From: Apoderus coryli
Taxonomy: Eukaryota; Arthropoda; Insecta; Coleoptera; Attelabidae
DNA: 64,000 nucleotides
Direction of reading: 5' to 3'
NCBI GenBank assembly: GCA_911728435.2
Contig: OU452202.1
Coordinates: 5,063,135-5,127,134, forward strand
Below, piece after piece: positions 22,023-32,039 of the stretch. A model generated the notes under the pieces. The model worked only from the letters and a program-made list of their open reading frames with translations, did not search any database and had not been told where the DNA came from. Both the position numbers and the translations under genes were made by a program. Each line of letters begins with the position of its first letter. Position 1 is the first letter of the stretch.

Positions 22023-22450
22023 TATAAACTAATCAGAAAATGTCTTGTCAATTCAAAAAAGAAGATCCCACCTGATAAGAAAATACCTGCAAAATAATTA
22101 TTAAATACTGATTTACAAGGAAAAAACGGAATTCTTATGGAGCCCTAAACTGTCAATTTTGACATAAATCTTGATATAAGCCAAAAACGACTGACGTTAG
22201 GTATAAGACATGATACATGAAATATGTCTGAAATCTTATTTAGAATCCAAAAATGTAATAATATATAGGGTGTTCCATTTTAAATAACAAAGTTGCCATC
22301 AACTTCCGGTATAACCGGAAGTGATATGCCGTTGCTATTATATTATTTGAGTAGAGCATATTTGACAATATAGACACTGAAATTTTCAAAATTCAATTCG
22401 AAGTAGTTTCTGAAATAATCTAATGGGTTGCCACCGTAGGACACCCTGTA

Positions 22451-22904
22451 TATAAAATACTGCGACTACGTCTATTTTAAAAAAAGCAAATTCGACTATA
22501 CAAAACATTTTTATTTTTCACTATTAGTAATAATTCAAATATCCCGCCTCTAGCGGTCGAGATACAAAGCTACTACGCATTACAGTTACGTTTTATATCG
22601 ATGCAGTTTTTTTTGCTTATTTCCAAACCGGTAGATGGCGCAATTATATCGACACATTCGTCAACATGGGAGTCCATTCTATTTCAGTATATAAACATTA
22701 TTCTATGATTGTTAGTAATATAAAAATGTATTCAAAATTTAAATAAAAATAATCTAATGAAATTTGTGTGTTTTCTCAAATTGAAACCAATATCAATTAA
22801 ATAATATAACAATGACATTACACTTTACTAAGCTGAGATTGAAAGATAATAATAATTGGGCTTTATTGCATCATATGAAAAATACAATTTATTTTGATAA
22901 ATCG
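22451..22904. other. No gene seen
   Basis: Spacer with the words CGCCTCTAGCGG and CGGTAGATGGCG, also seen elsewhere in the window near small elements. No coding content recognised. Confidence 0.35.
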
Positions 22905-22992
22905 TCAGGGGCAAAAAAAAGCGGTTGTGTACCTCGATTCGAACCCGGGGCTTCCCGCATAAAGCAGGCAAACACCACTGGGCTACGCGCGT
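22905..22992 (-). other. tRNA-like pol III promoter (SINE head or tRNA pseudogene)
   Basis: The minus strand reads an A-box TAGCCCAGTGG (near 22975-22985) and a B-box GGTTCGAATC (near 22936-22946). A T-run at 22913-22920 fits a pol III terminator. The intervening arm does not fold into a proper cloverleaf (weak D and T stems), so a working tRNA is unlikely. It may be the head of a SINE. Confidence 0.4.
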
Positions 22993-23009
22993 TTCATACC
23001 TATAATGCG

Positions 23010-23384
23010 AATTACCCCGACCTTACAGATATAATTACCAACTACCTAACTGGTGCAATTTTCTTGAGGTTTATCAAACCTTCAGAGGCCAACGCAAGGA
23101 AGTTTATCCAACTAGAGAGAAGCGACCTAAGGCAAATTACAAGCCTTTTTACGGGACACCACCCAGTGAAGTACCATCTCAAAAAGATTGGCCTAACCGC
23201 AGAAAACACTTGTCGTTTTTGCGAAGACGCAACAGAACACGTGATCTGTGAATGCATGGCACTTTTCTGCAAAAGGCTAAAACACCTTGAAGGGGTGACT
23301 CTAACACCCGATGAGGCAAGGAATTTAGCCCCCAGAGAAATCCTCAACTTCATGAAAAGTGTGGGAAAGCTGGTCAATTCATAG
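23010..23384 (+). pseudogene. Non-LTR ORF2 C-terminal zinc-knuckle region
   Basis: The frame reads FIKPSEANARKFIQLERSDLR, SLFTGHHPVKYHLKKIGL, then CRFCEDATEHVICECMAL and NLAPREILNFMKSVGKLVNS to TAG at 23382-23384. TGH.P...HL..IGL followed by C..C.....H.L.EC is the post-RNase H C-terminus of several insect non-LTR clades. The upstream part of the same frame has no similarity and runs through the tRNA-like segment. It probably comes from the same family as the RNase H relic at 16570-16935. Confidence 0.7.
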
Positions 23385-23639
23385 ATTAGAGTCCTTTACA
23401 AAAGATCTTCTGCAGGTCGAAGTGAGGGGAGGCCAAAACCGCCTAAAGGCTCCGTTAAAACAATCTACAATGGTCATTTAAAATTAGCGCAAACATTTTG
23501 TAATTTCAAAGATGTGCTTGTATCTTTACTTGAAAAGGTTTAACATGGATTGGGCATTATTTCCAAAGCTAATGTTAATATTCAAATGTAAGATTTGTAG
23601 CATTTTTGATTTAAGAGGTTAATGCTTTTGATAATTCTG

Positions 23640-24041
23640 AGCAAAGTTGCAGTTGAACGTATACGATTTTTGCAAATATCCTCCAATATCATGATCTTCA
23701 ACCTTCCCGAGACATCTGAGGACTCCCCGCGTGTAATGGAGATCGTGACTCCGCTGCTCGGAACTCAGCCAAAAGTCATCAACGTACAAAGGATCGGAAA
23801 GCCTAACTCAACCTCAAACCTTAAGGTTTGTTTGGCGTCCGCTGAAGAGGCCTGGCGCATTGTGTTTAATAAGAATAAGTTGAAGAACAAAAACGTTTAT
23901 GTCAACTTTGATTTGACTCCGGAGCAGCGTGGGCTGGAACGGGACGTGTTGTCCCAGTTTAAGCAGAGGCGAGCTCAGGGTGAGAATGATATTGTGATTA
24001 GATATTCTAATGGATGTCCATGTATCGTTTCAAAAAACTGA
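23640..24041 (+). pseudogene. Non-LTR ORF1 C-terminal part (RRM-like)
   Basis: Reads NIMIFNLPETSED, INVQRIGKPNSTSNLKVCLAS, KNKLKNKNVYVNFDLTPEQR and LERDVLSQFKQRRAQGENDIVIRYSNG to a stop at 24041. The pattern (i..NLPE / R.GK / RPlkV / DLTp.QR / R...Ge.d..iR...G) is the RNA-binding ORF1 region of CR1/Jockey-like elements. It overlaps the ORF2 start by 28 bp in another frame, as usual in such elements. The N-terminal coiled coil and any zinc knuckles are absent or outside the frame. Confidence 0.65.
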
Positions 24042-25224
24042 TTTCTCCTACGTTAAATGATTCTCCGCGAAATACAATTAAGGTTTATTACCAGAACGTG
24101 CGTGACCTTCATACCAAGTTGGTGAGACTGCTGACTGGAATCGTTGGCTGTGACTATGATGTGATAGTCTTCACTGAGACGTGGCTGTCGACCGATATCG
24201 CGGACTCGGAGCTGGGCATGGATGAATACACAATTTATAGGATCGACCGTGGTCCTAACACTAGCACATGTACCCGCGGCGGTGGTGTGCTCGTAGCGGT
24301 TCGCAGGACTTTGTCTGGTTGTGTTCTTGAAAGCTCGACCAGCATCGAACAGCTTTTCATTTTGCTCTCGGGGCGGGAATTTCTATAATATATATTATAA
24401 TATAATATAATGGGGCAGTCTATTTACCACCTAGATCTTCTATAGACCATTACCTTGCATTTGGTGATACTGTTGAACTACTCTCTCAAAAATTCCCTTC
24501 TGCGGAAGTGTGTTTGCTGGGTGATTTCAATTTGGCTGACGGTACCTGGATCGACGATCGTTTTAGCTTGTCTATATTTCCAGATGAATCTGTTTTTCCG
24601 CGAGACTCAGAGATTCTGACGGTCGTGTCCGAAATGTGCAATTTTCACAACTTATTTCAATTCAACAGGACGCCCGGTCGTAGTGGCCGCATTCTGGACT
24701 TGGTCTTGGCCCACAATCCCGACTCCAGGGTTGTCGTTGCGGAGGATGTTCTGATCGAGCCGGACAGTTATCACCCTCCTTTGGTTGTTCATATACCATT
24801 CAGAACCCACAAAGTGGCTTCTTCTCGTCAAGCGGAAAGGTTTTACTACGATTTTAAGTCGGTCGACTTGAATGACCGTCTTGGTGGCATTCGGTGGGAT
24901 TTTCTTCTCTCCTATCGGTCGGTGGATGACATGGTCGACACCTTTTACCACATCTTATTCGATGCGTTCGAGGTTTTTGTGCCCAAGAAGAGGTGTTCCT
25001 CTAAACGATTTCCGCAGTGGTATTCACTGGAGCTGAAACAGCTCATATTTGAAAAGAAGAGGGCTCACAAGCGTTACAAATTCACAGGCTCGCAGACCCA
25101 TTATGCGGACTTTAGCAGACTCAGAAGTGAATGTAATCGCTTTTCTCGCGTTTGCTATGTGTCTTTTACAAATGCAATTGAGAGTGAGCTGCCTCAGAAC
25201 ATTGGAGCTTTATTATTTCCTTAA
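24014..25224 (+). pseudogene. Non-LTR ORF2 apurinic-type endonuclease, broken
   Basis: Endonuclease blocks: KVYYQNVRDLHTK, YDVIVFTETWL (catalytic Glu of the TETWL block), RGGGVLVAVRR, then, after an AT-rich interruption at 24388-24415 that shifts the frame, CLLGDFNLADGTW (GDFN block) and SYHPPLVVHI (replacing the usual SDH). A linker with YSLELKQLIFEKKRAHKRYK follows, and the frame ends at 25224 before any reverse transcriptase block. The SDH-to-SYH change and the frame break argue that this copy is dead. Confidence 0.8.
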
Positions 25225-25435
25225 CATCAGCGAGCGTTGGAGTCCTGCGAGCTGTTGTATGTCGCGCAATTGCTGGTTTTTTGTTTTTTTTTATTAAGTT
25301 CAATTGTAGTGGATAGTCTAGAGTTATGTAAGTTTTATAATTTCTGTATTATGTTGTATGCTATTGTTTTGTACAAGTTGTAATAATGGACTTTGTCCGT
25401 AGATTAATAAATAAATAAATAAAACTTTAACAAAT

Positions 25436-26232
25436 TTTCTTGTTTGGAACATTTAAACTTTTTGTTAATAGTGCTTTTTATTTATGATAATTATACCGTA
25501 TTACCTTAACAATATTTATATACGAATATTACACTCAACAAGAGCTTAGTAAAACCCCTGTATACACTACCAAACTATTCTACGGTCATGTTCAACAAAC
25601 ATCGTAACTTCTGCGGATTGGCAATACACGCTTCCGCTTATTATTAGTGTTGGGAGGGTTTTGATTAAAACCTAGACTTTTATGTGCGACATCGCCAACC
25701 AAATATGTGTGTATATACTTAATTACGTTGAAACTGGGATGCCCATTAAGGTCTGATTTTGTTAGTTTAATAATGGACCTGATAATATATTATTATATTA
25801 CCAGCGACTAGTTTATTATGTTTGCACGGTTGATTGGGGAAAATTTATTGAGTATCTACGACAAACTATAGTCAAATGTTTTCTTTGATATAAAATTGGT
25901 GTTTAGGTTTATGACGCATAATAATGTTACTTACTATGTTTTGCCTTCTTCTTTTCGAACATTTTGCCACATTGGCGATCATCTATAAATTACCAAATTT
26001 CTATGAAAATGACAATTACCTACATTCATTGCAAGCCGAGATGGAGAGTTGTAGCACATATTAGAAGGACTTGGCTTGAGTTGATATGTTGGTGTTCGGC
26101 TGCCAGACTAGACAATGTACCGGAGCCTCCAGATACTAATGATCCGTGAATGTAGTATTCGCAGTCCAACCGAGTTTCAAATCCTTTAACGACGTGCAAG
26201 TACTTATACTTATGCCAATATTTAATAAAATT
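25436..26232. other. No gene seen
   Basis: AT-rich spacer; short frames with no recognisable domain. Confidence 0.45.
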
Positions 26233-26740
26233 ATTTTATTTTCTTTTGGTTATGGGTTCAGAAATTATAATTTAATTTTCCATTGGTATATGTGCATTTT
26301 TTTTGCAAATATTTGTCATTTTTTGTCCTTATACATAAATACGACGTACATTTCGGCAATTTTTTTTTAATTTTGTCTTCTTCAAGTATCTTAAAAATAT
26401 ACCGGGTGTCCCACCGGGAAGGGATTCGATCGATTATGGAGAAACTACAATGTGGAACAATCTGAGAATCAGGTGAAGTCCGTAGGTCGACGGGACCAAT
26501 TCGACTAAAATGTTTTCAAGAATCTAGTACTTCCGGTTATATCGGAAATGGGTGTCAACTTCCTTATTTTGAATACGACTCTATATAAATGATATAATTT
26601 TTCAAAAATGACGTTTTCCGAATAAAGAATAATAACAATTTTTTATTATATGGAAGCTTTAATAATCTAATTTGTTAGAATATCTAAGAGATATAAACCT
26701 ACTTTACGTGCCTACGTATATTTTTTAGTAAATATTAATA

Positions 26741-27535
26741 CAGGGTATTTGAAAAAAAGGGTAAAAATCAAATTGAAAAAAAGTGTCAAATTTCAAAATT
26801 TTTAAATAGCAACCACCCATTTTATATATTTTTTACATCAAAAATAATGACAACTTTATGAAAGGATGTCTATCCCAAAAACTGACAGCTTTCAAAATAT
26901 TGACAATTTTACATTTTTCTATTAGGTACAATAGTGATATGAATTTGAAATTTAATTGGTTTTAGTTGGCCATGATGGCTTTAAGGAAATAAATATGATG
27001 TGAAAAGTGTTCAAGGTTAAAATTTTGAACATTAGTTAAAGTAATTTTTTTTTTATGAGTTGACCTTGGATAAGTTTGTATCATACGTTCACGTTATTAG
27101 TTAATCAAATTCTTCACAGTGTCGAAACTTTCGAAATTATGTATTAGTAGTCTAACAACTTTTGGTGATGGTTTGTAATTTTTTGGGTATTTGATAGCAA
27201 ATGTTGTCACACGTTCATGTTATCACTCTATCACATTCTCCATAAATAATAAACAAATTTAGATATACAATTTGTCATAATTTGATTATTTTTGACAAGT
27301 GTCATATTTATTTTTTGCTATCTAAAGCCATCATGGTCAACTAAAATCAATTAAATTTCAAATTCATATCACTATTATTAATATTTTGAAAAGTATCAGT
27401 TTTTGGGATAGACATCCTTTCATAAACTTGCCTTTATTTTTAATGCAAAATAAAAAAAATATATCTGCCATTTAAAAATTTTGATTTTGACACTTTCTTC
27501 AATTTGATTTTTTAACCTTTTTTGCAAATACCCTG
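26741..27535. mobile_element. Palindromic core of foldback copy 2
   Basis: Starts CAGGGTATTTGAAAAAAAG and ends TTTGCAAATACCCTG, TA on both sides (26739-26740, 27536-27537). Arms about 270 bp. The family is that of 2497-3382, but the loop between the arms is in the opposite orientation relative to the left outer arm. No coding content. Confidence 0.8.
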
Positions 27536-27704
27536 TATTAAGATTTACTAAAAAATATATACGTAGGCGCCTAAAGTAGGTCTATATCTCCTAGGATATT
27601 CTAACAAATTAAATTATTAAAGCTTCCATATAATAAAAACTTGTTATTACTTTTTATTCTGAGAACGTCATTTTTGACATCAAATTTCAAATATTTCGAA
27701 AACA

Positions 27705-28445
27705 CCAGTAGCGCTATTCTGTACACTGTATCGACAATCGTCGGTATCGGTATGTTACCGACATCCAACGGTTGCGCGACCGATTTAATCAAAACGACGC
27801 TGTTCTGTTACCGACAGTCGGAAATGCAACCGTCAAGTGTCGGCTTGCAAGTGACATCAATCGAATCGGTACGTTCAGCCAATGAACGGTGAGATATTTG
27901 TAAACAAATAACAAAAATTTTGTTGTGCGTCATTTGTAATTTGTGCGACGTTTTAAGTTTGAATGTAAGATGTCTGCAAGAAAATGGTGCAAAATGCATT
28001 GGTTTGTAAATTAGAATGTGTTTTAAACAATAAGGCAATAAAGCAATGTCAATTAAAATACCTAACATGTAATGGCGTTTTAAGAAGAATAAAAAAAAAA
28101 TATTATAATATATTGACACAGAAACTTCATAGGTATCTAATAATTCTTATCTAGACACTACACTGTAAAACCACCCTATCGTCCAAATATACTTAAATAA
28201 TAATCCGCAATTCCAACCAAAAGATCAATAATGATCCAATAATCGCTCAACAAATATCGGTAACGTCCACCGTGGAGTGAACGAGGGCACGGTGAGGTAC
28301 CGATCTTTGTCGACTCAAATTACCGATATCGGTCGGTATTAGAGCATACAGAATGCCGCACGAAGCGACTTGCCGATGGCTGTCGGTAAGTGAGAATTAC
28401 CGATACCGATGGCTCTCGGAAACGTGTACAGAATAGCGCTACTGG
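27705..28445. mobile_element. Inserted element with GCGCTATTCTGTACAC termini
   Basis: Perfect 16-bp inverted termini GCGCTATTCTGTACAC at 27711 and 28439, each flanked by TA. The flanks CCAG / CTGG make the inferred empty site CCAGTACTGG, itself a palindrome. Subterminal regions are rich in TCGGTATCGGTA-like words in both orientations. No transposase sequence is visible, so it is non-autonomous; the superfamily is uncertain. Confidence 0.7.
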
Positions 28446-28692
28446 CGATAAGTATAACATATTACGCATGAAATATGATTAGAAATACAAGTAGAATACA
28501 AAAAATATATAATTTATATAGAGTCGTAATTGAAATAAGGAAGTTTACATACATTTCCGATATAACCGGAAGTACTTGATTCTTGAAAACATTTTAGCCG
28601 AATTGGTCCCATCTGACCTAAGTACTACACCAGATTTTCAGTTTGTCCCACAGTGTAGTTGTAGAATCCCTTCCTGGTCCGACCCTGGTATA

Positions 28693-28805
28693 CAGGAGAC
28701 ATACACACAGTAATAGTTTAACAATAGTTGACAAATCAAACAAAAATAAGTTTTAGACATGATAACTAGATATAATAATGTATTGATGTGTGTGTATGTC
28801 TCCTG
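28693..28805. mobile_element. 113-bp MITE
   Basis: Termini CAGGAGACATACACACA and TGTGTGTATGTCTCCTG, TA on both sides (28691-28692, 28806-28807). No coding capacity; fits a TA-inserting family. Confidence 0.85.
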
Positions 28806-29059
28806 TATATATTTTTAAGATAACTGAAGAAGGCAAAATTTTAAAAAAATGACGAAACGTACATCGTATTTATGTATAAGGATAAAAAATGAAAAATATT
28901 TGAAAAAATATTGAAAAAAAAATGCAGACAATAATGGAAAATTGAGTTATAATTTCTGAACCCACACACAAAAGAAAATAAAATACAATGATCAATCAAA
29001 CTGCGTCTTCTCCACAAATAAATCACTTTATTTTGTTTAAAATTGTGTCAGACTACTAT

Positions 29060-29098
29060 GCATGTTTCGAGACGTAATATTGTCATCATCAGTGGTTA
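29060..29098 (-). other. Hammerhead-like CTGATGA...GAAAC motif
   Basis: On the minus strand: CTGATGA (29086-29092), T, a GAC...GTC pairing, TC, GAAA (29065-29068), CATGCAT. It is followed on the genomic left by TCTTCTCCACAAATA sequence (29008), the same companion block as in the 18-19 kb foldback. Non-consensus core. Confidence 0.35.
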
Positions 29099-29424
29099 AT
29101 ATGGGGGGAAATTGAATACAGAAGTTATATTAATTTATAATTATAGAATTGATCGATTCATTTGTAGAAAAAATGTTTATATTAATGTTATCAATTTAAA
29201 TCTTTCTGGTGTTTGTTGGTTGATGGTACATTAGAGGCTTTGGGAAAACTATAAGAATACGATTGTTTGGAAAATTTAAGTGATTACTGAGGTCAATCGT
29301 TCTAGGATTCTGTTATACCGGAATATGATGGAATTGCATAATGGATATAACTATATTTTTGAATTCCCTATCTTCAATTAGTCTATTCTATTCATCGATA
29401 AATTAATAATAATATACGAATTGC

Positions 29425-29580
29425 TTGTTACATAAAGTAACAAGACTTTTAGTTATGTTGGAAATTTATTTTCCACTACCATGCTTTCACCAGACGGGCC
29501 GTTTCGTTGATCCACAACTCATCAGTGGTGATCGGCAGGCAGTGTGACCCAAATTTCCACATGTCAACATAAACTATCAG
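29425..29580 (-). mobile_element. Retrozyme-like short repeat carrying a hammerhead
   Basis: Read on the minus strand: GTGGAAATTTGGGTCACACTGCCTGCC, the hammerhead (29487-29531), an A-rich segment, AATTTCCAACATAAC and a terminal hairpin CTTGTTAC...GTAACAAG at 29425-29445. Co-linear relatives lie at 11398-11480 (ribozyme missing) and 31675-31745 (ribozyme broken at stem II). There is no coding capacity. Whether this is a retrozyme, part of a Penelope-like terminal repeat, or a SINE is not decidable here. Confidence 0.65.
29487..29531 (-). ncRNA. Type I hammerhead ribozyme, canonical core
   Basis: All conserved elements are present in order on the minus strand. Stem I 5' strand TCACCA (29531-29526), CTGATGA core (29525-29519), stem II GTTG/CAAC with a 5-nt loop (29518-29506), GAAA (29505-29502), a 3-bp stem III ACG/CGT with a GCC loop (29502-29494), cleavage base C after GT (29493), and stem I 3' strand TGGTGA (29492-29487) pairing perfectly over 6 bp with the 5' strand. 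The invariant residues C3-A9, G12-A14, A15.1-U16.1 and C17 all match the consensus. Predicted self-cleavage is between 29493 and 29492. The very short stem III suggests action co-transcriptionally or as a dimer, as proposed for other small hammerheads (inference). Confidence 0.9.
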
Positions 29581-31324
29581 CGATTGTGGTTAATTTTATA
29601 AAACATCCGCAATCTGTGAAAGGCTGTGTAATTGCGAAAAACTGTAAACAAAACTTTAATTTAACTGTACTGTCTAGCACATCGGGCGACCCAACGTATT
29701 TTAAGGTAAGTCCTTAGGTCACGTTTTCTTATTTAGATATAACAGATAAAATTATACGAGTATCTGTAACAGCCTACGGTCCAGATTTATCTCTCAAGAT
29801 CTGAGGTGCCACATTACATCATATTTGGTTTATCCACAGGTATAAGAACAAATTTAATTTATTTTCGGAACTTATTAATAACTAGGTAATTAATTTTCCG
29901 AAGATAGTAAGCAACTGCATCTAATATCAAAATACTGCTTAAAATATTTGCAATGGACAACAAAATAATTTTGCTCACAATATGCTCATTAATGTATGCC
30001 GTATAATTAGTTTAAACACCGAATAAAATAAATTAGCATTCAACTTCTCTACTGACTTAACTTATCATACCTTATTTCTGTTGTAGGTGGTAATTAAACT
30101 AAACATAAAGAGCACCTGTCACTTGATTTGGCACTTCCGTGAAATTAATGAACGTGTTAGATTGGTGTTTAAAAATTACCTACGGTGACACACTTCAGCA
30201 GGTGATAATTTTATGTCAGTTATCTGGGCATCATCGACATCCATTGGTGAGAGTTTATGGTTCAACTATAACTACTCTACAGCGTGTCCCAAAAATTCGA
30301 AAATTGAAATTTCTATAGCTTTATGTAGTATCGTTATGTACTGCGCAATCAACTATATTCTGTCTTTAATTTTTGTTTATATTTATTAGCTTAAATTCAA
30401 GCAACTAAAAATTACCCGGGATACCAACTTCAACTTCAGGACAATGTGTATAAAGATCGGGTAACTTGATTACTACAAGTACTTATTTATAATATAATGG
30501 TTTAATAATTCAATTAAACTTAGCTTATTAATTATTAAATTTATTATTATTAAAATCATCATTATCAACTCCAGAATTTAACAGCTAACTTGTAAACGTG
30601 CATTTTAACGTGTATTTCATATTATGATTTTTTATCAGATCAGGACATACAGAAGTTTCTGGAAATTGTATATTATTCACATCAAATGCATCATCAATTA
30701 TTTCACCAGCTTATTCTAAAAAGTTCTTCTTGACCACTGAATGTGAAGCTACCTTTAACAATAGTAAAGAAGGAATAGCTAGCAATTAAATGATGATAAC
30801 ATTTTCATTAGATCATTCATTCAGCCAGATGGAGAGGCGACCGCAATTTCTTGAGCAATTGACAAAGTATTCCATGATATTTACGTGAGACATTTTACTC
30901 TTGTTGCCGATCTTTGATAACAAGATTAACCCCAAGGAAACAGTTTCATGTTCTGTCAGCAACAAGAATGGTAGATTGTGGTCAAGTTATAGCTGGATTT
31001 GATTATACAATACACCGTTAAAACCTTCATTATACAAACGTAGTTTATTTATTGAGAAATCTATTACTACTATCAAAAAACGAAAATTTGATTGACGATG
31101 CTTTTATACACCATATTGCAGATTTCTACAACAACACATGATCCCAACACAATTCAGAACAGTGTCAACGAATTTACTTTCAGCCTTTACCCCTTTCAAT
31201 TCGCGGTTAAAGGGAAGCCTTCGAATTTGAACTTTCTATGTAAAAAGGAATAATTTAAAAAAAAAATACGTGAATAAGCTGTACTAAAAAAGCTTCAACC
31301 AGAGCACTAGACAGATATAGAAAA
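29581..31324. other. No gene seen
   Basis: Long AT-rich stretch. A donor-like TTTTAAG/GTAAGT at 29697-29706 has no recognisable exon. The word CAGCGTGTCCCAAAAATTC (30290) may be the end of a TA-type element. Nothing else is supported. Confidence 0.4.
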
Positions 31325-31470
31325 ATAATAATTATAATAATTTATTCAGCCAAGCAAGCCATAAAATTAACAATCTATAAAATTTATTAAAACTTTTAAT
31401 ATATAAAATAACGCAAAAACAACACAATTTACAGGTTAAAAACTATTACAGATTAGAGGCTTGGCATTAC
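31325..31470 (-). mobile_element. 3' end of a non-LTR retrotransposon
   Basis: The minus strand ends GGCTTGCTTGGCTGAATAAATT followed by an AT-rich (TTATAAT) tail near 31328-31350, like the other non-LTR 3' ends in the window. It is inserted just upstream of BEL/Pao sequence on the opposite strand. Confidence 0.4.
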
Positions 31471-31473
31471 AAT

Positions 31474-31620
31474 CTAAGGTTCGACGTCTTAATCCATTCA
31501 TTAAAAATGGAATTATTCGAGTGGGTGGAAAATTGGAGAATTCTGAAATTGATTATGATCATCGCTAACCAATTTTGTTACCTATATCTGATGCATTTGT
31601 AACACTCTTGATAAAGTACC
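31474..31620 (+). pseudogene. BEL/Pao integrase N-terminal remnant
   Basis: Frame KVRRLNPFIKNGIIRVGGKLEN, SEIDYDHR, stop, PILLPISDAFVTLLIKYL. The L.PF....G.iRVGGRL..s...yd..hPiiLP pattern is the conserved entry to the BEL/Pao integrase zinc-binding region. The integrase core resumes at 32530, so about 900 bp of other repeats separate two halves of one element. Confidence 0.75.
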
Positions 31621-31674
31621 TACTACCCGAGAAATTGTATTTTCAGTCCCTTGCTACTATACAATCTATTTTGT

Positions 31675-31745
31675 CTCAAATATATTGGATTTGATCAACA
31701 GCTCATCAGTGGAGATCGGCAGGCAACGGAAATCAAATTTCCAAC
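31675..31745 (-). repeat. Hammerhead-repeat relic, broken at stem II
   Basis: The minus strand shares TTGGAAATTTGATTTCC, TTGCCTGCCGATC and CCACTGATGAG with the 29.5 kb element. It diverges after stem II (the GAAA box and stem III are lost). It keeps CTGATGA but cannot form the ribozyme. Confidence 0.65.
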
Positions 31746-32039
31746 ATTTACGAAGATTTTTTTTGTTTGTTTCTGTTTTGGGCAAGGAAGAAAAATCTCG
31801 ATAAACACCCAGGGGTAGTGTGACAGCCTTAACTCCACTAAAACTATCCATCATTTGTTGTTTGGATCGGGAACTGTCCCTTTTCCATGTCCTCGTATGT
31901 TCTACAGCAGGACAGAAGTCCTCTGTTGGTGGTGCCTAGAAAACTCTCTGTAACATGCATTTAGTTAGTTGAGCTGAACTAAAGAATAAATAATGTCGAT
32001 TGATATGTTCATGCTGGTGATTCCTTCGTTAGAGTTGAC

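Larger units (their letters stand above)
20816..22448. mobile_element. Nested foldback element, long near-perfect arms
   Basis: TA-flanked (20814-20815, 22449-22450) with termini CAGGGTGTCCTACGGTGG. The outer arms 20816-21241 and 22023-22448 are each exactly 426 bp and differ at only a few positions. They abut an inner TA-flanked element (21242-22022) that starts CAGGGTGGTCAAAAAATTA. Counting the inner arms too, each half is about 606 bp of inverted repeat around a roughly 420-bp loop. Each outer arm also contains a reversed terminus-like word (GGAACACCCTATA near 20988) and a 19-bp palindrome (20943-20961). The high arm identity suggests a recent origin or ongoing conversion. Confidence 0.9.
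23385..25435 (+). mobile_element. Internally deleted non-LTR retrotransposon
   Basis: Order: end of ORF1, ORF2 endonuclease, then directly a 3' UTR with the tail TTAATAAATAAATAAATAAA at about 25405-25430. The reverse transcriptase expected between endonuclease and 3' UTR is missing; the junction is near 25200-25225. GC content is much higher in the coding part than in the surroundings. The exact 5' end is not visible. Confidence 0.75.
26402..28688. mobile_element. Foldback element, copy 2 (both outer arms present)
   Basis: Left terminus CCGGGTGTCCCACCGGGAAG, right terminus the complement of CCAGGGTCGGACCAGGAAG; TA at 26400-26401 and 28689-28690. Left arm 26402-26740, right arm 27536-28688 minus the 0.74-kb insertion. 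The family matches 2214-2496. A partly conserved CTTCCGG-TATA-CCGGAAG palindrome occurs in both arms (26530-26547, 28554-28573). Confidence 0.75.
26233..28987. mobile_element. Three-layer nested palindrome
   Basis: Outermost arms 26233-26400 and 28806-28987 are inverted copies (shared block TTCAGAAATTATAA near each end). Inside lies a TA-flanked foldback (26402-28688), and in its centre another palindromic core (26741-27535). Two further elements are inserted on the right side: 27711-28439 within the middle arm, and a 113-bp MITE (28693-28805) between the middle and outer layers. The layers are concentric rather than randomly offset. Confidence 0.75.

Noticed and set aside
22921..22990. Functional tRNA gene on the minus strand
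   Set aside because: A and B boxes are good, but D, anticodon and T stems do not fold to a standard cloverleaf; kept only as tRNA-like.
27601..27892. Overlapping ORFs of 63 and 83 codons
   Set aside because: They span the junction between a foldback arm and an inserted element, so the reading frames are accidental.
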